Of a DNA stretch of 41,622 nt, positions 34,292 through 41,622 are shown one piece after another. Both the position numbers and the translations under genes were made by a program. Source of the stretch: Candidatus Omnitrophota bacterium (GTDB lineage: Bacteria > Omnitrophota > Gorgyraeia > Duberdicusellales > Duberdicusellaceae). The first letter of the stretch is position 1, and the number at the start of each line of letters is the position of its first letter. The DNA lies in NCBI GenBank assembly GCA_015486615.1, contig WFRI01000017.1, positions 1 to 41,622 of the forward strand. Reading direction: 5' to 3'. The notes under the pieces are model-generated. The model was not told the origin of the DNA and did not search any database. It saw nothing but the letters and a program-made list of their open reading frames with translations.

Positions 34292-35545
34292 ATGGTCAGT
34301 CCTTATTTAAAACTATTCAGGAACAGAAATTTTACAGCCCTGTGGCTGGGCCAGATAATTTCCCAATTTGGCGACAGACTTACTCAAATGGCTATAATCG
34401 GGCTGGTTTACCAGAAAAGGGGCGCAGATACTTTAAGCCTGGCAGTAATGCTAAGCTTTACAATTATTCCCGTATTCCTTATTAACCCTTTTGCCGGAGC
34501 CTACATAGACCGCTGGGACAAAAGAAATACTATGGCCACTACGGATTTTATAAGAGGATTGTTAATGCTAATTATTGGTCTATACCTTATTAATTTGCAC
34601 AGCCTAATGCCTTTATACGCAGTTATATTCTTTGTCTTTTGCCTGGGAAGATTTTTTATACCGGCGAAAATGGCAATTATCCCCAGCATAATTAAGGACC
34701 CTAAACACATATTTACAGCCAATTCCCTGATTTCCACCACTGCCACTGTAGCGGCAATGTTAGGTTTTGGTATAGGCGGAATTATAGTAGAGAAATTAGG
34801 AGCTAAAGGAGGATTCCTCATTGACAGTTTCACATTTTTCATTTCCAGCCTGCTCCTGCTGTCTATTATCCGGCCTAAAACCAGTAAATTCTCCACTAAA
34901 GATATTATAGATTTAAGCAAAGATGTCTTATCGCAGGAAAAATCCCTGCTTAAAGAAATTAAAGAAGGCACAAAATATATTTTTTCCCACCAGGGCACAT
35001 TATTCAGTCTGAGAAGTTTAAGTGTTCTCTTTTCCTGTATAGGCGCCCTTTATGTTACTTTTATCGTCTTTATCCAAAATACTTTAGGCTCAGCGACTAA
35101 AGATTTAGGATTCTTGGTAGTATGGATGGGAGTCGGCATACTTGCCGGCTCTATGATTTATGGAAGGATAGCACACAAATTCTCCCTGTATAAAACAATA
35201 AACACTATGCTTACAACCAGCAGTTTATTCCTGTTAGGTTTTGTCCTGGCTTTAAAAGAATTCCCCCAGCCGGTATTAGCCAATACTATGGGGCTGGTTT
35301 TAGGCAGTTCCATAGCGCCGATAATTGTGGCGGCTAACTCTTTAATCCACAATAAAAGCCAGGACAAACTCTGGGGCAGAATTTTTAGCGCTCAGGAAGT
35401 AGTTATTCATTTCTTCTTTATTGCATTTATGTTTTTGTCCTCTTTAGCCGCAAAAATATTCTCATCCTTTACAATTATAGTCTTTATTGGTATAATTATT
35501 TTTTCATCCTCTTTAGGACTCTTAATTTTCGGCAGGGAAAGATGA
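34292..35545 (+). CDS. Major facilitator superfamily transporter
   Basis: 417 aa from the ATG at 34292 (MVSPYLKLFRNRNFTALWLGQ), with about 12 membrane helices. FTALWLGQIISQFGDRL and the loop FAGAYIDRWDKRNTMATTDFIRG correspond to the MFS helix 1 and helix 2-3 motif (D-R-x-x-(R/K)) of the MFS_3/enterobactin-exporter-like group. It is probably a drug or metabolite exporter; substrate unknown. The track start (34244) lies inside the tRNA and is rejected. No Shine-Dalgarno precedes the ATG. Its TGA overlaps the rnfC ATG, so it is translationally tied to the Rnf operon. Confidence 0.88.
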   Translation: MVSPYLKLFRNRNFTALWLGQIISQFGDRLTQMAIIGLVYQKRGADTLSLAVMLSFTIIPVFLINPFAGAYIDRWDKRNTMATTDFIRGLLMLIIGLYLINLHSLMPLYAVIFFVFCLGRFFIPAKMAIIPSIIKDPKHIFTANSLISTTATVAAMLGFGIGGIIVEKLGAKGGFLIDSFTFFISSLLLLSIIRPKTSKFSTKDIIDLSKDVLSQEKSLLKEIKEGTKYIFSHQGTLFSLRSLSVLFSCIGALYVTFIVFIQNTLGSATKDLGFLVVWMGVGILAGSMIYGRIAHKFSLYKTINTMLTTSSLFLLGFVLALKEFPQPVLANTMGLVLGSSIAPIIVAANSLIHNKSQDKLWGRIFSAQEVVIHFFFIAFMFLSSLAAKIFSSFTIIVFIGIIIFSSSLGLLIFGRER

Positions 35546-36846
35546 TATTTTTAAAAGATAACAAAAAACCTCAGAAAAATTCTTATACCCAAAAAGCGCC
35601 TCTGCCAAAAACAGCGGTTGTGCCTCTGTCTCAGCATATCGGAAGACCCGCAAAGCCAATAGTTGAAAAGAATTCCTTAGTAGAAGAAAACCAGATTATA
35701 GCCAAGGCTGACGGACTCATCAGCAGTAATATCCACTCGCCGGTAAAAGGAAAAGTAAAAGACATAAAAGAATTCAACCATCCTATCCTAAAACACAGCC
35801 CGGCTGTTATAATTGAAACTGATACTAAACAAGAGGCTTATTCTTCTGAGACCGCAGCAAAAGACCCTTCCCAGGTATTAAGCCTGCCTTCGGAAAAACT
35901 TATAGAGGCAATAAGACAGGCCGGAATTGTAGGAATGGGCGGAGCGACTTTTCCTACAGCAGTGAAACTAACGCCGCCGAAAAAAATAGACACTCTTATC
36001 GTTAACGGAGCCGAATGCGAGCCTTTTCTTACCTGCGATTTCAGAATTATGATTGAACATACTGAGTCCATAATTAGAGGTATAGAGATAATAACAAAAA
36101 TACTCCAGCCGGAAAGAGTTATTATAGCCGTAGAAGAAAATAAAAAAGAGGCTATAAAAAGGTTTAACTCCAAACTGCACACAAAAAAATATTCCCTGCC
36201 AAAAGCAGAAGTAATTGTCTTAGCAAGCGCATATCCGCAGGGCGCAGAGAAACAACTTATTTACAATACACTAAAAAGAAAAACACCAGCCGGTAAACTG
36301 CCTTTTGAAGTAGGCGCAGTAGTCCAGAATGTAGGCACGTGTTTTGCTATATACCAGGCTCTATATTTAAACAAGCCTCTTACAGAAAGAGTAGTAACTT
36401 TTGCCGGAGATGCTCTGACAGAACCCAAAAACCTGCTGGTAAAAACCGGCACACTGGTCTCAGAATTATTCAGTCAGGGAATTTTAGAATTTAAAAAAGG
36501 CCCGGCTAAAGTCATTTTCGGCGGGCCAATGATGGGTATAGCCGTGCCTTCACTGGATTTCCCAATTCTTAAGGGAACATCCGGAGTTTTGTTCTTTACT
36601 CAAAGCGCTATTGACCCTGCCCCGGAGCAAACCTGTATAAGATGCGGCCGATGCGTAGATGTCTGCCCGATGAATTTACTGCCGCTTATGTTTGCCAAAC
36701 ACGGAAAGACCCAAGACAAAGAGGCTTTAAAAGACTACTTTATAGAAGACTGTATAGAATGCGGCAGCTGCGCTTATGCCTGCCCGGCAAAAATACCTTT
36801 AGTTAACTATATAAAGTTAGGCAAAGAATTAATCCGAAAAAAATGA
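35542..36846 (+). CDS. rnfC: Rnf complex subunit RnfC
   Basis: Peripheral NADH-binding subunit of the Rnf ferredoxin:NAD+ oxidoreductase. The N-terminal part has PLSQHIGRPAKPIVEKNSLV. The flavin/NADH region has QAGIVGMGGATFPTAVKL and NGAECEPFLTCDFR. Two 4Fe-4S motifs close the protein: CIRCGRCVDVCPMNLLP and CIECGSCAYACPAKIP. 434 aa matches the short clostridial/Thermotoga type, without the long repetitive C-terminal tail of gammaproteobacteria. First rnf gene in the order CDGEAB. Confidence 0.96.
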   Translation: MIFLKDNKKPQKNSYTQKAPLPKTAVVPLSQHIGRPAKPIVEKNSLVEENQIIAKADGLISSNIHSPVKGKVKDIKEFNHPILKHSPAVIIETDTKQEAYSSETAAKDPSQVLSLPSEKLIEAIRQAGIVGMGGATFPTAVKLTPPKKIDTLIVNGAECEPFLTCDFRIMIEHTESIIRGIEIITKILQPERVIIAVEENKKEAIKRFNSKLHTKKYSLPKAEVIVLASAYPQGAEKQLIYNTLKRKTPAGKLPFEVGAVVQNVGTCFAIYQALYLNKPLTERVVTFAGDALTEPKNLLVKTGTLVSELFSQGILEFKKGPAKVIFGGPMMGIAVPSLDFPILKGTSGVLFFTQSAIDPAPEQTCIRCGRCVDVCPMNLLPLMFAKHGKTQDKEALKDYFIEDCIECGSCAYACPAKIPLVNYIKLGKELIRKK

Positions 36847-37769
36847 AACTATTAGTAGAAATAAGTCCCCACTCTAAAGCAAACTACGATATCCCGTATA
36901 TAATGCGTCAGGTAATTATTGCTTTAATTCCTGCTATTACTGCTTCAATTATCATATTCAAAATAAGGGCAGTAATTGTTCTGGCATCCTGTATAATTTC
37001 CGCAGCAGTAACTGAAGAAGTTACTTTAAGAATACGAAAAAAACCTTCCGCAATAAAAGATTCCAGCGCAATACTGACCGGTATTCTTTTAGCCTTAGTC
37101 CTGCCGCCGAGTCTGCCTTGGTGGGCCGCGTCTTTAGGCGCGATATTCGCTGTGCTTGTAGGGAAACAGTTATTCGGCGGGCTGGGCCAAAATATATTCA
37201 ACCCTGCGCTCTTAGGCCGGGCATTTTTAATGGCTGCATATCCTGTTATGCTGACATCCTGGACACAGCCTTTTACTCTATCAGCAGTAACCTCGGCAAC
37301 TCCTTTATCTTTATGGAAATTCAGCCATATTATAACTAACACAAAATCCCTGTTCTTAGGCAATGTATCCGGAAGTTTAGGGGAAACTTCAGCCATAGCA
37401 ATAATAATCGGCGGCCTTTACCTTATAATTAGAAAAATTGCAGACTGGCGTGCTCCTCTGGGAATGTTTATCAGCATAGCCTCCATATCAACAATTGCCT
37501 ATAGCCTCAACCCTGCTAATGCCTCGCCTTTATTCCATTTATTTGCCGGAGGGGCAATGTTAGGAATGTTTTTTATGGTTACAGACCCGGTGACAACCCC
37601 GGTAACTAAATCCGGCAGGCTTATTTTCGGATTGTGTGTAGGTGCTTTGGTAATGACAATCCGTTTTTTTGCCGGGCTTCCGGAAGGCGTAATGTATTCT
37701 ATACTTTTCTTTAATGCGTTTGTGCCTTTAATAAACAAACTGACTAAACCTAAAAGTTTTGGCAGGTAA
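36843..37769 (+). CDS. rnfD: Rnf complex membrane subunit RnfD
   Basis: Integral membrane subunit that carries a covalent FMN. The N-terminus is SPHSKANYDIPYIMRQVIIALIP. The conserved LLALVLPPSLPWWAASLGAIFAVLVGKQLFGGLGQNIFNPALLGRAF loop and VTSATPLS, the flavinylation-type motif, are visible. LFHLFAGGAMLGMFFMVTDPVTTP lies near the C-terminal half. 308 aa, several membrane helices. It overlaps rnfC by four bases and abuts rnfG. Confidence 0.96.
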   Translation: MKLLVEISPHSKANYDIPYIMRQVIIALIPAITASIIIFKIRAVIVLASCIISAAVTEEVTLRIRKKPSAIKDSSAILTGILLALVLPPSLPWWAASLGAIFAVLVGKQLFGGLGQNIFNPALLGRAFLMAAYPVMLTSWTQPFTLSAVTSATPLSLWKFSHIITNTKSLFLGNVSGSLGETSAIAIIIGGLYLIIRKIADWRAPLGMFISIASISTIAYSLNPANASPLFHLFAGGAMLGMFFMVTDPVTTPVTKSGRLIFGLCVGALVMTIRFFAGLPEGVMYSILFFNAFVPLINKLTKPKSFGR

Positions 37770-38326
37770 TGAGAACTTTAAAAATTATATTAACTTTGGC
37801 TTTAACCTGTATTTTCTCCGCCGGAGTGCTAAGTTTATCCGACAAACTTGCTGAACATAAAATAAAAGAAAACCAAAAAAAAGCCATAAACCAGGCTATT
37901 TTCAAAATGATAAAACAAGCCGCAAAAATTCAGGCTTTAGCCGGTAAAAAAATTCAAATCTACAAAGCCTTTGATAAAAACGGCCATACTGCCGGATTTG
38001 CTTTTATTGCTGAAGGCTCCGGCTACCAGGGGAAAATATCCATACTTTGTGCAACGGACGTTTCTTTTAGAAAACTTTTAGGCATAGAAATAATTGAATC
38101 TATGGAAACCCCCGGATTAGGCGCCAGAATAAGCGAAGATTGGTTTAAACAACAGTTTCGGGGGCTGTCAGTCTTAAAACCTATAACTTACGGCAAAAAA
38201 GCAGATTTAAACAACAACCAAATACAGGCAATTACCGGCGCAACAATATCATCGCGCTCAGTAGTAAGAATTATAAATAATGCTATGAAAAAAGCGGAGA
38301 AAACAGCAAAAAATGAGCAAAACTAA
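37769..38326 (+). CDS. rnfG: Rnf complex subunit RnfG
   Basis: 185-aa single-pass protein with a periplasmic FMN-binding domain. One N-terminal helix (IILTLALTCIFSAGVLSL), then the FMN_bind domain. GIEIIESMETPGLGARISEDWFKQQFRG is conserved in the family, and AITGATISSRSVVRII carries the Thr that is covalently flavinylated in RnfG proteins. It begins at the last base of rnfD and overlaps rnfE. Confidence 0.95.
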   Translation: MRTLKIILTLALTCIFSAGVLSLSDKLAEHKIKENQKKAINQAIFKMIKQAAKIQALAGKKIQIYKAFDKNGHTAGFAFIAEGSGYQGKISILCATDVSFRKLLGIEIIESMETPGLGARISEDWFKQQFRGLSVLKPITYGKKADLNNNQIQAITGATISSRSVVRIINNAMKKAEKTAKNEQN

Positions 38327-38921
38327 ATTACTGCCGATATTTAAAAAAGGCCTTTGGGAAAATCATCCTACATTCAGGCAGCTTTTAGGTATGTGTCCGA
38401 CTTTAGCAGTTACAACTTCTGCTTTAAACGGCTTGTCTATGGGCTTGGCTGTAATGTTTGTCTTGGTATTCTCTACCTTCATAGTCTCTTTGATAAGAAG
38501 ACTTGTGCCTGCGCAGGTGCGTATTGCTGTTTATACTATAATTATTGCGACTTTTGTCACTATTGCCGATATTTTCTTAAAGGCCAATTTTCCCCAAGTT
38601 AGCAAAGATTTAGGCCCTTATGTGCCTTTAATTGTAGTCAACTGCATAATTTTAGGCAGGTGCGAGGCTTTTGCCAGCAAAAATACGCCGTTAAAATCCG
38701 TAATTGATGCTTTAGGCATAAGCAGCGGATTTTTGTGGGGGCTTATGCTTTTAGGTTCAATAAGGGAATTCTTCGGCAGCGGGAGCATATTCGGGATAAC
38801 CCTTCTCGCCAAAGGATTTAAGCCGCTGATAGTAATGATACTGCCTGCAGGAGCATTTTTGGTTTTAGGTTTTTTAGTATCCCTGATAAACTTTATTGAA
38901 AAAAGGATGAAAAAATGCTGA
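38313..38921 (+). CDS. rnfE: Rnf complex membrane subunit RnfE
   Basis: 202-aa, six-helix membrane subunit. The N-terminus is KGLWENHPTFRQLLGMCPTLAVTTSALNGLSMG. It also has LVVNCIILGRCEAFASKN, with conserved Cys, and GISSGFLWGLMLLGSIREFFGSG. It pairs with RnfA to form the pseudo-symmetric core that holds the membrane-embedded iron-sulfur cluster and ion path. It overlaps rnfG by 14 bp and rnfA by 7 bp. Confidence 0.96.
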   Translation: MSKTKLLPIFKKGLWENHPTFRQLLGMCPTLAVTTSALNGLSMGLAVMFVLVFSTFIVSLIRRLVPAQVRIAVYTIIIATFVTIADIFLKANFPQVSKDLGPYVPLIVVNCIILGRCEAFASKNTPLKSVIDALGISSGFLWGLMLLGSIREFFGSGSIFGITLLAKGFKPLIVMILPAGAFLVLGFLVSLINFIEKRMKKC

Positions 38922-39496
38922 AAGATTTAGCCCTGATATTTATAAGCGCGGTATTGACCAACAACTTTGTGCTTACTTATTTTTTGGGGATATGCCCGTT
39001 TTTGGGAGTCTCCGGACAGATGGAATCTGCATGGGGAATGGGAACAGCAGTTACATTTGTAATGACTTTGTCTTCAGCGATATGCTGGGTATTTTACCAC
39101 TTTATTTTAGTAAAATTCAACATAATATTTTTAGAATATGTTGTTTTTATTTTAGTAATAGCCTCGCTGGTACAAATAGTAGAAATGTTTATCCGTAAAT
39201 TTTCTCCCCCGCTTTACGAAATGCTGGGGATATACCTTCCTTTGATTACTACTAACTGTGCTATATTAGGAATGGCCTTGTTTATGGTAACTAAAAAATA
39301 CGGGTTTATAGAAAGCGTAGTTTTTGGATTCTCTGCGGGCCTGGGATTTTCCTTAGTTTTGATAATTATGGCCGGAATAAGAGAAGAATTAAAATATGCT
39401 GATGTGCCTAAAAATTTCCAGGGAGCAGGAATAACTTTGATAACTGCAGGAATACTCGCTTTAATATTTATGGGATTTTCCGGAATAACCAGTTAA
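38915..39496 (+). CDS. rnfA: Rnf complex membrane subunit RnfA
   Basis: 193-aa, six-helix subunit homologous to RnfE. TNNFVLTYFLGICPFLGVSGQMESAWGMGTAVTFVM and YLPLITTNCAILGMALF contain the conserved Cys residues that ligate the intramembrane cluster. FGFSAGLGFSLVLIIMAGIREEL and VPKNFQGAGITLITAGILALIFMGFSG complete the pattern. It overlaps rnfE by 7 bp and is followed by rnfB after 3 bp. Confidence 0.96.
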   Translation: MLKDLALIFISAVLTNNFVLTYFLGICPFLGVSGQMESAWGMGTAVTFVMTLSSAICWVFYHFILVKFNIIFLEYVVFILVIASLVQIVEMFIRKFSPPLYEMLGIYLPLITTNCAILGMALFMVTKKYGFIESVVFGFSAGLGFSLVLIIMAGIREELKYADVPKNFQGAGITLITAGILALIFMGFSGITS

Positions 39497-39499
39497 AAA

Positions 39500-40309
39500 A
39501 TGGACAATATTTTAATATCCATATTAAGTTTAACTGCAATGGGAATATGCTTTGGAGCAATCCTGGCAGTTTTAGACAAAAAACTTAAAGTAGAATCAAA
39601 CCCTCTGGTAGAAGAAGTAGAAAAACTTCTGCCGGGAATAAACTGCGGAGCCTGCGGTTATCCCGGCTGCCGCAAGTTTGCCGAAGAAGCGGTAAAAAAT
39701 AAAAGTTTAGGCAAAGGCTGTATCCCCGGCGGTAAAGAAACCAATGATAAAATAGCCCGTCTTTTAGGAATCTCTGCCTCTTCTGCCAATGCAAAAAAAG
39801 CAGTTATATTTTGCTCCGGAACGAACAACGCAAAAAAAATATCTTCTAAATACAGAGGGATAATCTCCTGCGCTGCTGTCAACCTGGCTAATGCCGGGCC
39901 CGACTGTAAATACGGTTGTATAGGATTAGGCGACTGCGTTAAAGTGTGCCCTGCACAGGCAATATCCATAGAAAACGGCTTATGCGTAATTGACCCCAAG
40001 AAATGCATCGGCTGCGGTCTGTGTGTTAAAGCCTGCCCAAGAAATATAATTCATATGGTCGACCCCGGGAATAAAGATTTCATTGTAAAAGTAGCCTGCA
40101 GTAACCCGGGCCCTATGCAGGAAGTAAAAAAAGTCTGCTCTGCCGGATGTATTGGCTGCGGCCTGTGCACAAAAATAATCCCCGACTCGCCTTTCTATAT
40201 GGAGAAAAAACTTGCTGCTGCCGACAATAGTAAAATAACCAGCAAGAAACAAATTCAGCCGGCAATTGATAAGTGCCCGGCAAAGGTTATAAAAATAATC
40301 GATGTTTAG
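39500..40309 (+). CDS. rnfB: Rnf complex ferredoxin-like subunit RnfB
   Basis: 269-aa electron-entry subunit. An N-terminal membrane helix (LISILSLTAMGICFGAILAVL) is followed by the Fe-S domain CGACGYPGCRKFAEEA. Ferredoxin-type clusters come next: CKYGCIGLGDCVKVCP, CIGCGLCVKACPRN, then CSAGCIGCGLCTKI and a last KCPAKVIKI. The several 4Fe-4S motifs match the anaerobe type of RnfB that accepts electrons from reduced ferredoxin. It overlaps the RseC-like gene by 8 bp. Confidence 0.96.
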   Translation: MDNILISILSLTAMGICFGAILAVLDKKLKVESNPLVEEVEKLLPGINCGACGYPGCRKFAEEAVKNKSLGKGCIPGGKETNDKIARLLGISASSANAKKAVIFCSGTNNAKKISSKYRGIISCAAVNLANAGPDCKYGCIGLGDCVKVCPAQAISIENGLCVIDPKKCIGCGLCVKACPRNIIHMVDPGNKDFIVKVACSNPGPMQEVKKVCSAGCIGCGLCTKIIPDSPFYMEKKLAAADNSKITSKKQIQPAIDKCPAKVIKIIDV

Positions 40310-40694
40310 AAAAACCGGTATTATAACCGGAAAAACCGAAAAAAGCATAACTGTGGCCTTGCTCAACTTGAAAATATGCAGGCATCGTTCTGGTATTTTT
40401 TGCGCATTAAAAAACAATCCGGAAATAAAAATTCCCTTAAACAAAGACAGCACGTTGTCTCTAAACGACAAAGTAACACTATATACAAGCAGCAAAAGTA
40501 TAGTTCTGTTAAGCCTGCTTATGTTTTTGACGCCTTCTGTTTTATTTATAGCCGTGTTGTATTTAACCCCGGGCAGTAATGTCCAGAAACTACTGTTTGC
40601 TTTTTTAAGCATTGCGGTATATTTTATTGCCGGCAAATTTACCTTTATGAGGCTGTTAAACACCGCCTGTTTGAAAATAGAGAAAAATGGTTAA
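40302..40694 (+). CDS. RseC/MucC-like small membrane protein
   Basis: 130 aa. A short N-terminal cytoplasmic part has two Cys (CRHRSGIFC, about residues 26 and 34). A DKVTLYTSSKSIVLLSLLMFLTPSVLFIAVLY segment follows, then two membrane helices (about 68-90 and 96-115). This is the RseC layout. Classic RseC has about four N-terminal Cys; only two are here. In E. coli RseC works with the Rsx (Rnf) complex to keep SoxR reduced. Its position directly after rnfB fits an accessory role in Rnf assembly or redox control. Confidence 0.7.
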   Translation: MFRKTGIITGKTEKSITVALLNLKICRHRSGIFCALKNNPEIKIPLNKDSTLSLNDKVTLYTSSKSIVLLSLLMFLTPSVLFIAVLYLTPGSNVQKLLFAFLSIAVYFIAGKFTFMRLLNTACLKIEKNG

Positions 40695-41286
40695 TATAGC
40701 AATTTTTGCTTCAGGCAGCGGAAGTAATTTTGAAGCAATAACAAAATATCTGCAGAAAAGAAAAACCGCAAAAGTATCCCTGCTTATATACGACAACTCT
40801 AAAGCCTATGCGAGGATAAGAGCGGAAAAACTAAAAGTAAAATCTGTATTCGTCAATCCCAAGAAATTCAAGAGTAAGGAAGCGTTTGAAAAAGAACTAA
40901 TTAAAATACTCAAAGCCTATAAAATAAAAGCCGTAATCCTGGCCGGGTTTATGAGGATATTAAGCCCTTATTTTGTCCAAAGTTTTGCTAACCGGATAAT
41001 TAACATCCACCCTTCCCTTTTGCCGGCTTTCAAAGGAACAGACGCCATAAAAAAAGCCTACCTGTACTCCGTAAAGATTACCGGGATAACTGTGCACTTT
41101 GTAGATAAAAAAATAGACCACGGCCCAATTATCTGGCAGGAACCAGTAAAAGTTACCCCGCAGGACACCTTAAAAACATTAGAGGAAAAAATACATAAAA
41201 CAGAACACAAAATATACCCTAAAATAGTAGAATATTTCTGCCGGGGCAGGATTAAAATAAAAAGAAGGAAGGTAGAAATTGCATAG
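40687..41286 (+). CDS. purN: Phosphoribosylglycinamide formyltransferase (GAR transformylase)
   Basis: Transfers a formyl group from 10-formyl-THF to GAR in purine synthesis. FASGSGSNFEAI (phosphate loop) is at the N-terminus. VILAGFMRILSPYFV, INIHPSLLPAFKGTDAI (catalytic Asn and His) and ITVHFVDKKIDHGPIIWQEPV (catalytic Asp) follow. 199 aa is normal. It overlaps the RseC-like gene by 8 bp and is the last gene of the plus-strand unit. It has no functional link to Rnf beyond shared transcription. Confidence 0.96.
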   Translation: MVNIAIFASGSGSNFEAITKYLQKRKTAKVSLLIYDNSKAYARIRAEKLKVKSVFVNPKKFKSKEAFEKELIKILKAYKIKAVILAGFMRILSPYFVQSFANRIINIHPSLLPAFKGTDAIKKAYLYSVKITGITVHFVDKKIDHGPIIWQEPVKVTPQDTLKTLEEKIHKTEHKIYPKIVEYFCRGRIKIKRRKVEIA

Positions 41287-41349
41287 GGAAATTACTCTTG
41301 AAATATTAACTGTGTTTTCTTAAATTTCTGATTATTCCAAGGAAAATAC

Positions 41350-41389
41350 AAATCAGGGACTGTTGCAAAATGCAACAGCACTTTGATTT
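41350..41389. terminator. Two-tier hairpin between convergent purN and GT4 genes
   Basis: The inner stem is CTGTTGCA-AAA-TGCAACAG (41360-41378). The outer arms AAATCA/TGATTT (41350-41355 and 41384-41389) are separated from it by short internal loops. It is followed by A/T-rich sequence but no clean T-run. Its location in the 202-bp convergent gap suggests a bidirectional transcription end. Nothing else is recognised in that gap. Confidence 0.45.
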
Positions 41390-41488
41390 TAAAGGATTTT
41401 TCTGCCCGCAAGGCTAAGGAAAAACTATGAGAAAAGATTTCTAAATGCCGGTACTTTTTAAGAGACAAACCCCTTTAGAGAATTCTCT

Positions 41489-41622
41489 CTACAGGATAAA
41501 CTGGGAATAGACTTCCAATGTCCGGGAAAGCATTCTTTCTAAAGAGAATTTTTCTTTTACGCAAGCCAAAGATGAGTTTTTAAGTTTTTCCCTCAGATGT
41601 TTGTCGCTGAAAATTTTTATGA
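41489..41622 (-). CDS. Glycosyltransferase family 4-like, C-terminal end only (cut by window edge)
   Basis: Open on the minus strand from the window edge to the TAG at 41489, about 44 codons. The peptide (..DKHLREKLKNSSLACVKEK, FSLERMLSRTLEVYSQFIL) has the typical last helix of GT4 (GT-B) enzymes, where E-x-FSWE-K..-TLE-Y is common. The start and catalytic domain lie outside the window. It is absent from the ORF track because it has no start here. It suggests that more glycan genes lie to the right. Confidence 0.6.
   Translation of the reverse strand, partial: IKIFSDKHLREKLKNSSLACVKEKFSLERMLSRTLEVYSQFIL

Noticed and set aside
34222-34485. ORF starting inside the tRNA and overlapping the MFS gene
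   Set aside because: It is out of frame with the clear MFS protein and overlaps a well-folded tRNA.

Overview
The window looks like a chromosomal piece of an uncultured, anaerobic, Gram-negative (diderm) bacterium. The gene order and protein style fit the Candidatus Omnitrophota (OP3)/PVC side of the tree best. That is an inference from gene content, not a phylogeny. Outer-membrane and LPS traits are clear: three GT9 heptosyltransferase-like genes in a row, an LptC/LptA-like protein with LptB, an OmpA-domain lipoprotein and RseP. Energy traits point to an anaerobe with ion-gradient bioenergetics: a complete RnfCDGEAB complex and a membrane pyrophosphatase of the K+-dependent sequence type. 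Apart from the tRNA gene, most of the sequence is protein coding, and neighbouring genes often overlap by a few bases.

Layout. (1) 1-6305, minus strand except for one gene: an LPS/glycan accessory segment. It holds three GT9 genes, a plus-strand RsmB/NOP2-type methyltransferase with a probable leaderless promoter, a badly decayed GT2 (dolichyl-phosphate-glucose-synthase-like) pseudogene, and an intact GT2. (2) 6537-10489, minus: trpS-scpA-ruvB-DUF2905-queA. (3) 10702-21600, minus: uppS-cdsA-dxr-rseP-ispG-cpaF-like-proS-rimP-nusA-infB. This is the classic isoprenoid/lipid/translation run, with an orphan secretion ATPase inserted. (4) 21690-22663, minus: a two-gene OmpA lipoprotein/coiled-coil unit with its own promoter and intrinsic terminator. 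(5) 22740-33986, minus: lptCA-lptB-tig-clpP-aminotransferase-serA-phosphoesterase/thioredoxin fusion-purA-hppA. (6) 34207-41286, plus: tRNA-Thr(CGT), an MFS transporter, rnfCDGEAB, an RseC-like gene and purN. (7) The right edge cuts a convergent glycosyltransferase (GT4 type) on the minus strand.

The main unexplained signal is between the genes. Gaps larger than about 90 bp in the minus-strand run mostly carry a dispersed composite repeat. It has a 62-bp core, found in three gapless copies near 139, 6377 and 31376, followed by degenerate tandem heptamers of the type AACGTCC. The core and heptads always have the same orientation relative to transcription and lie 3' of a stop codon. Other gaps carry heptads alone, a shared hairpin module, or a long perfect palindrome. 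I could not assign this family to a known element.

Several proteins have reduced or unusual architectures: a ProRS without its editing insertion, a trigger factor without its PPIase domain, and an exported fusion of a degenerate 5'-nucleotidase-like domain with two thioredoxin-like domains. All calls rest on reading the sequence; no database search was run.
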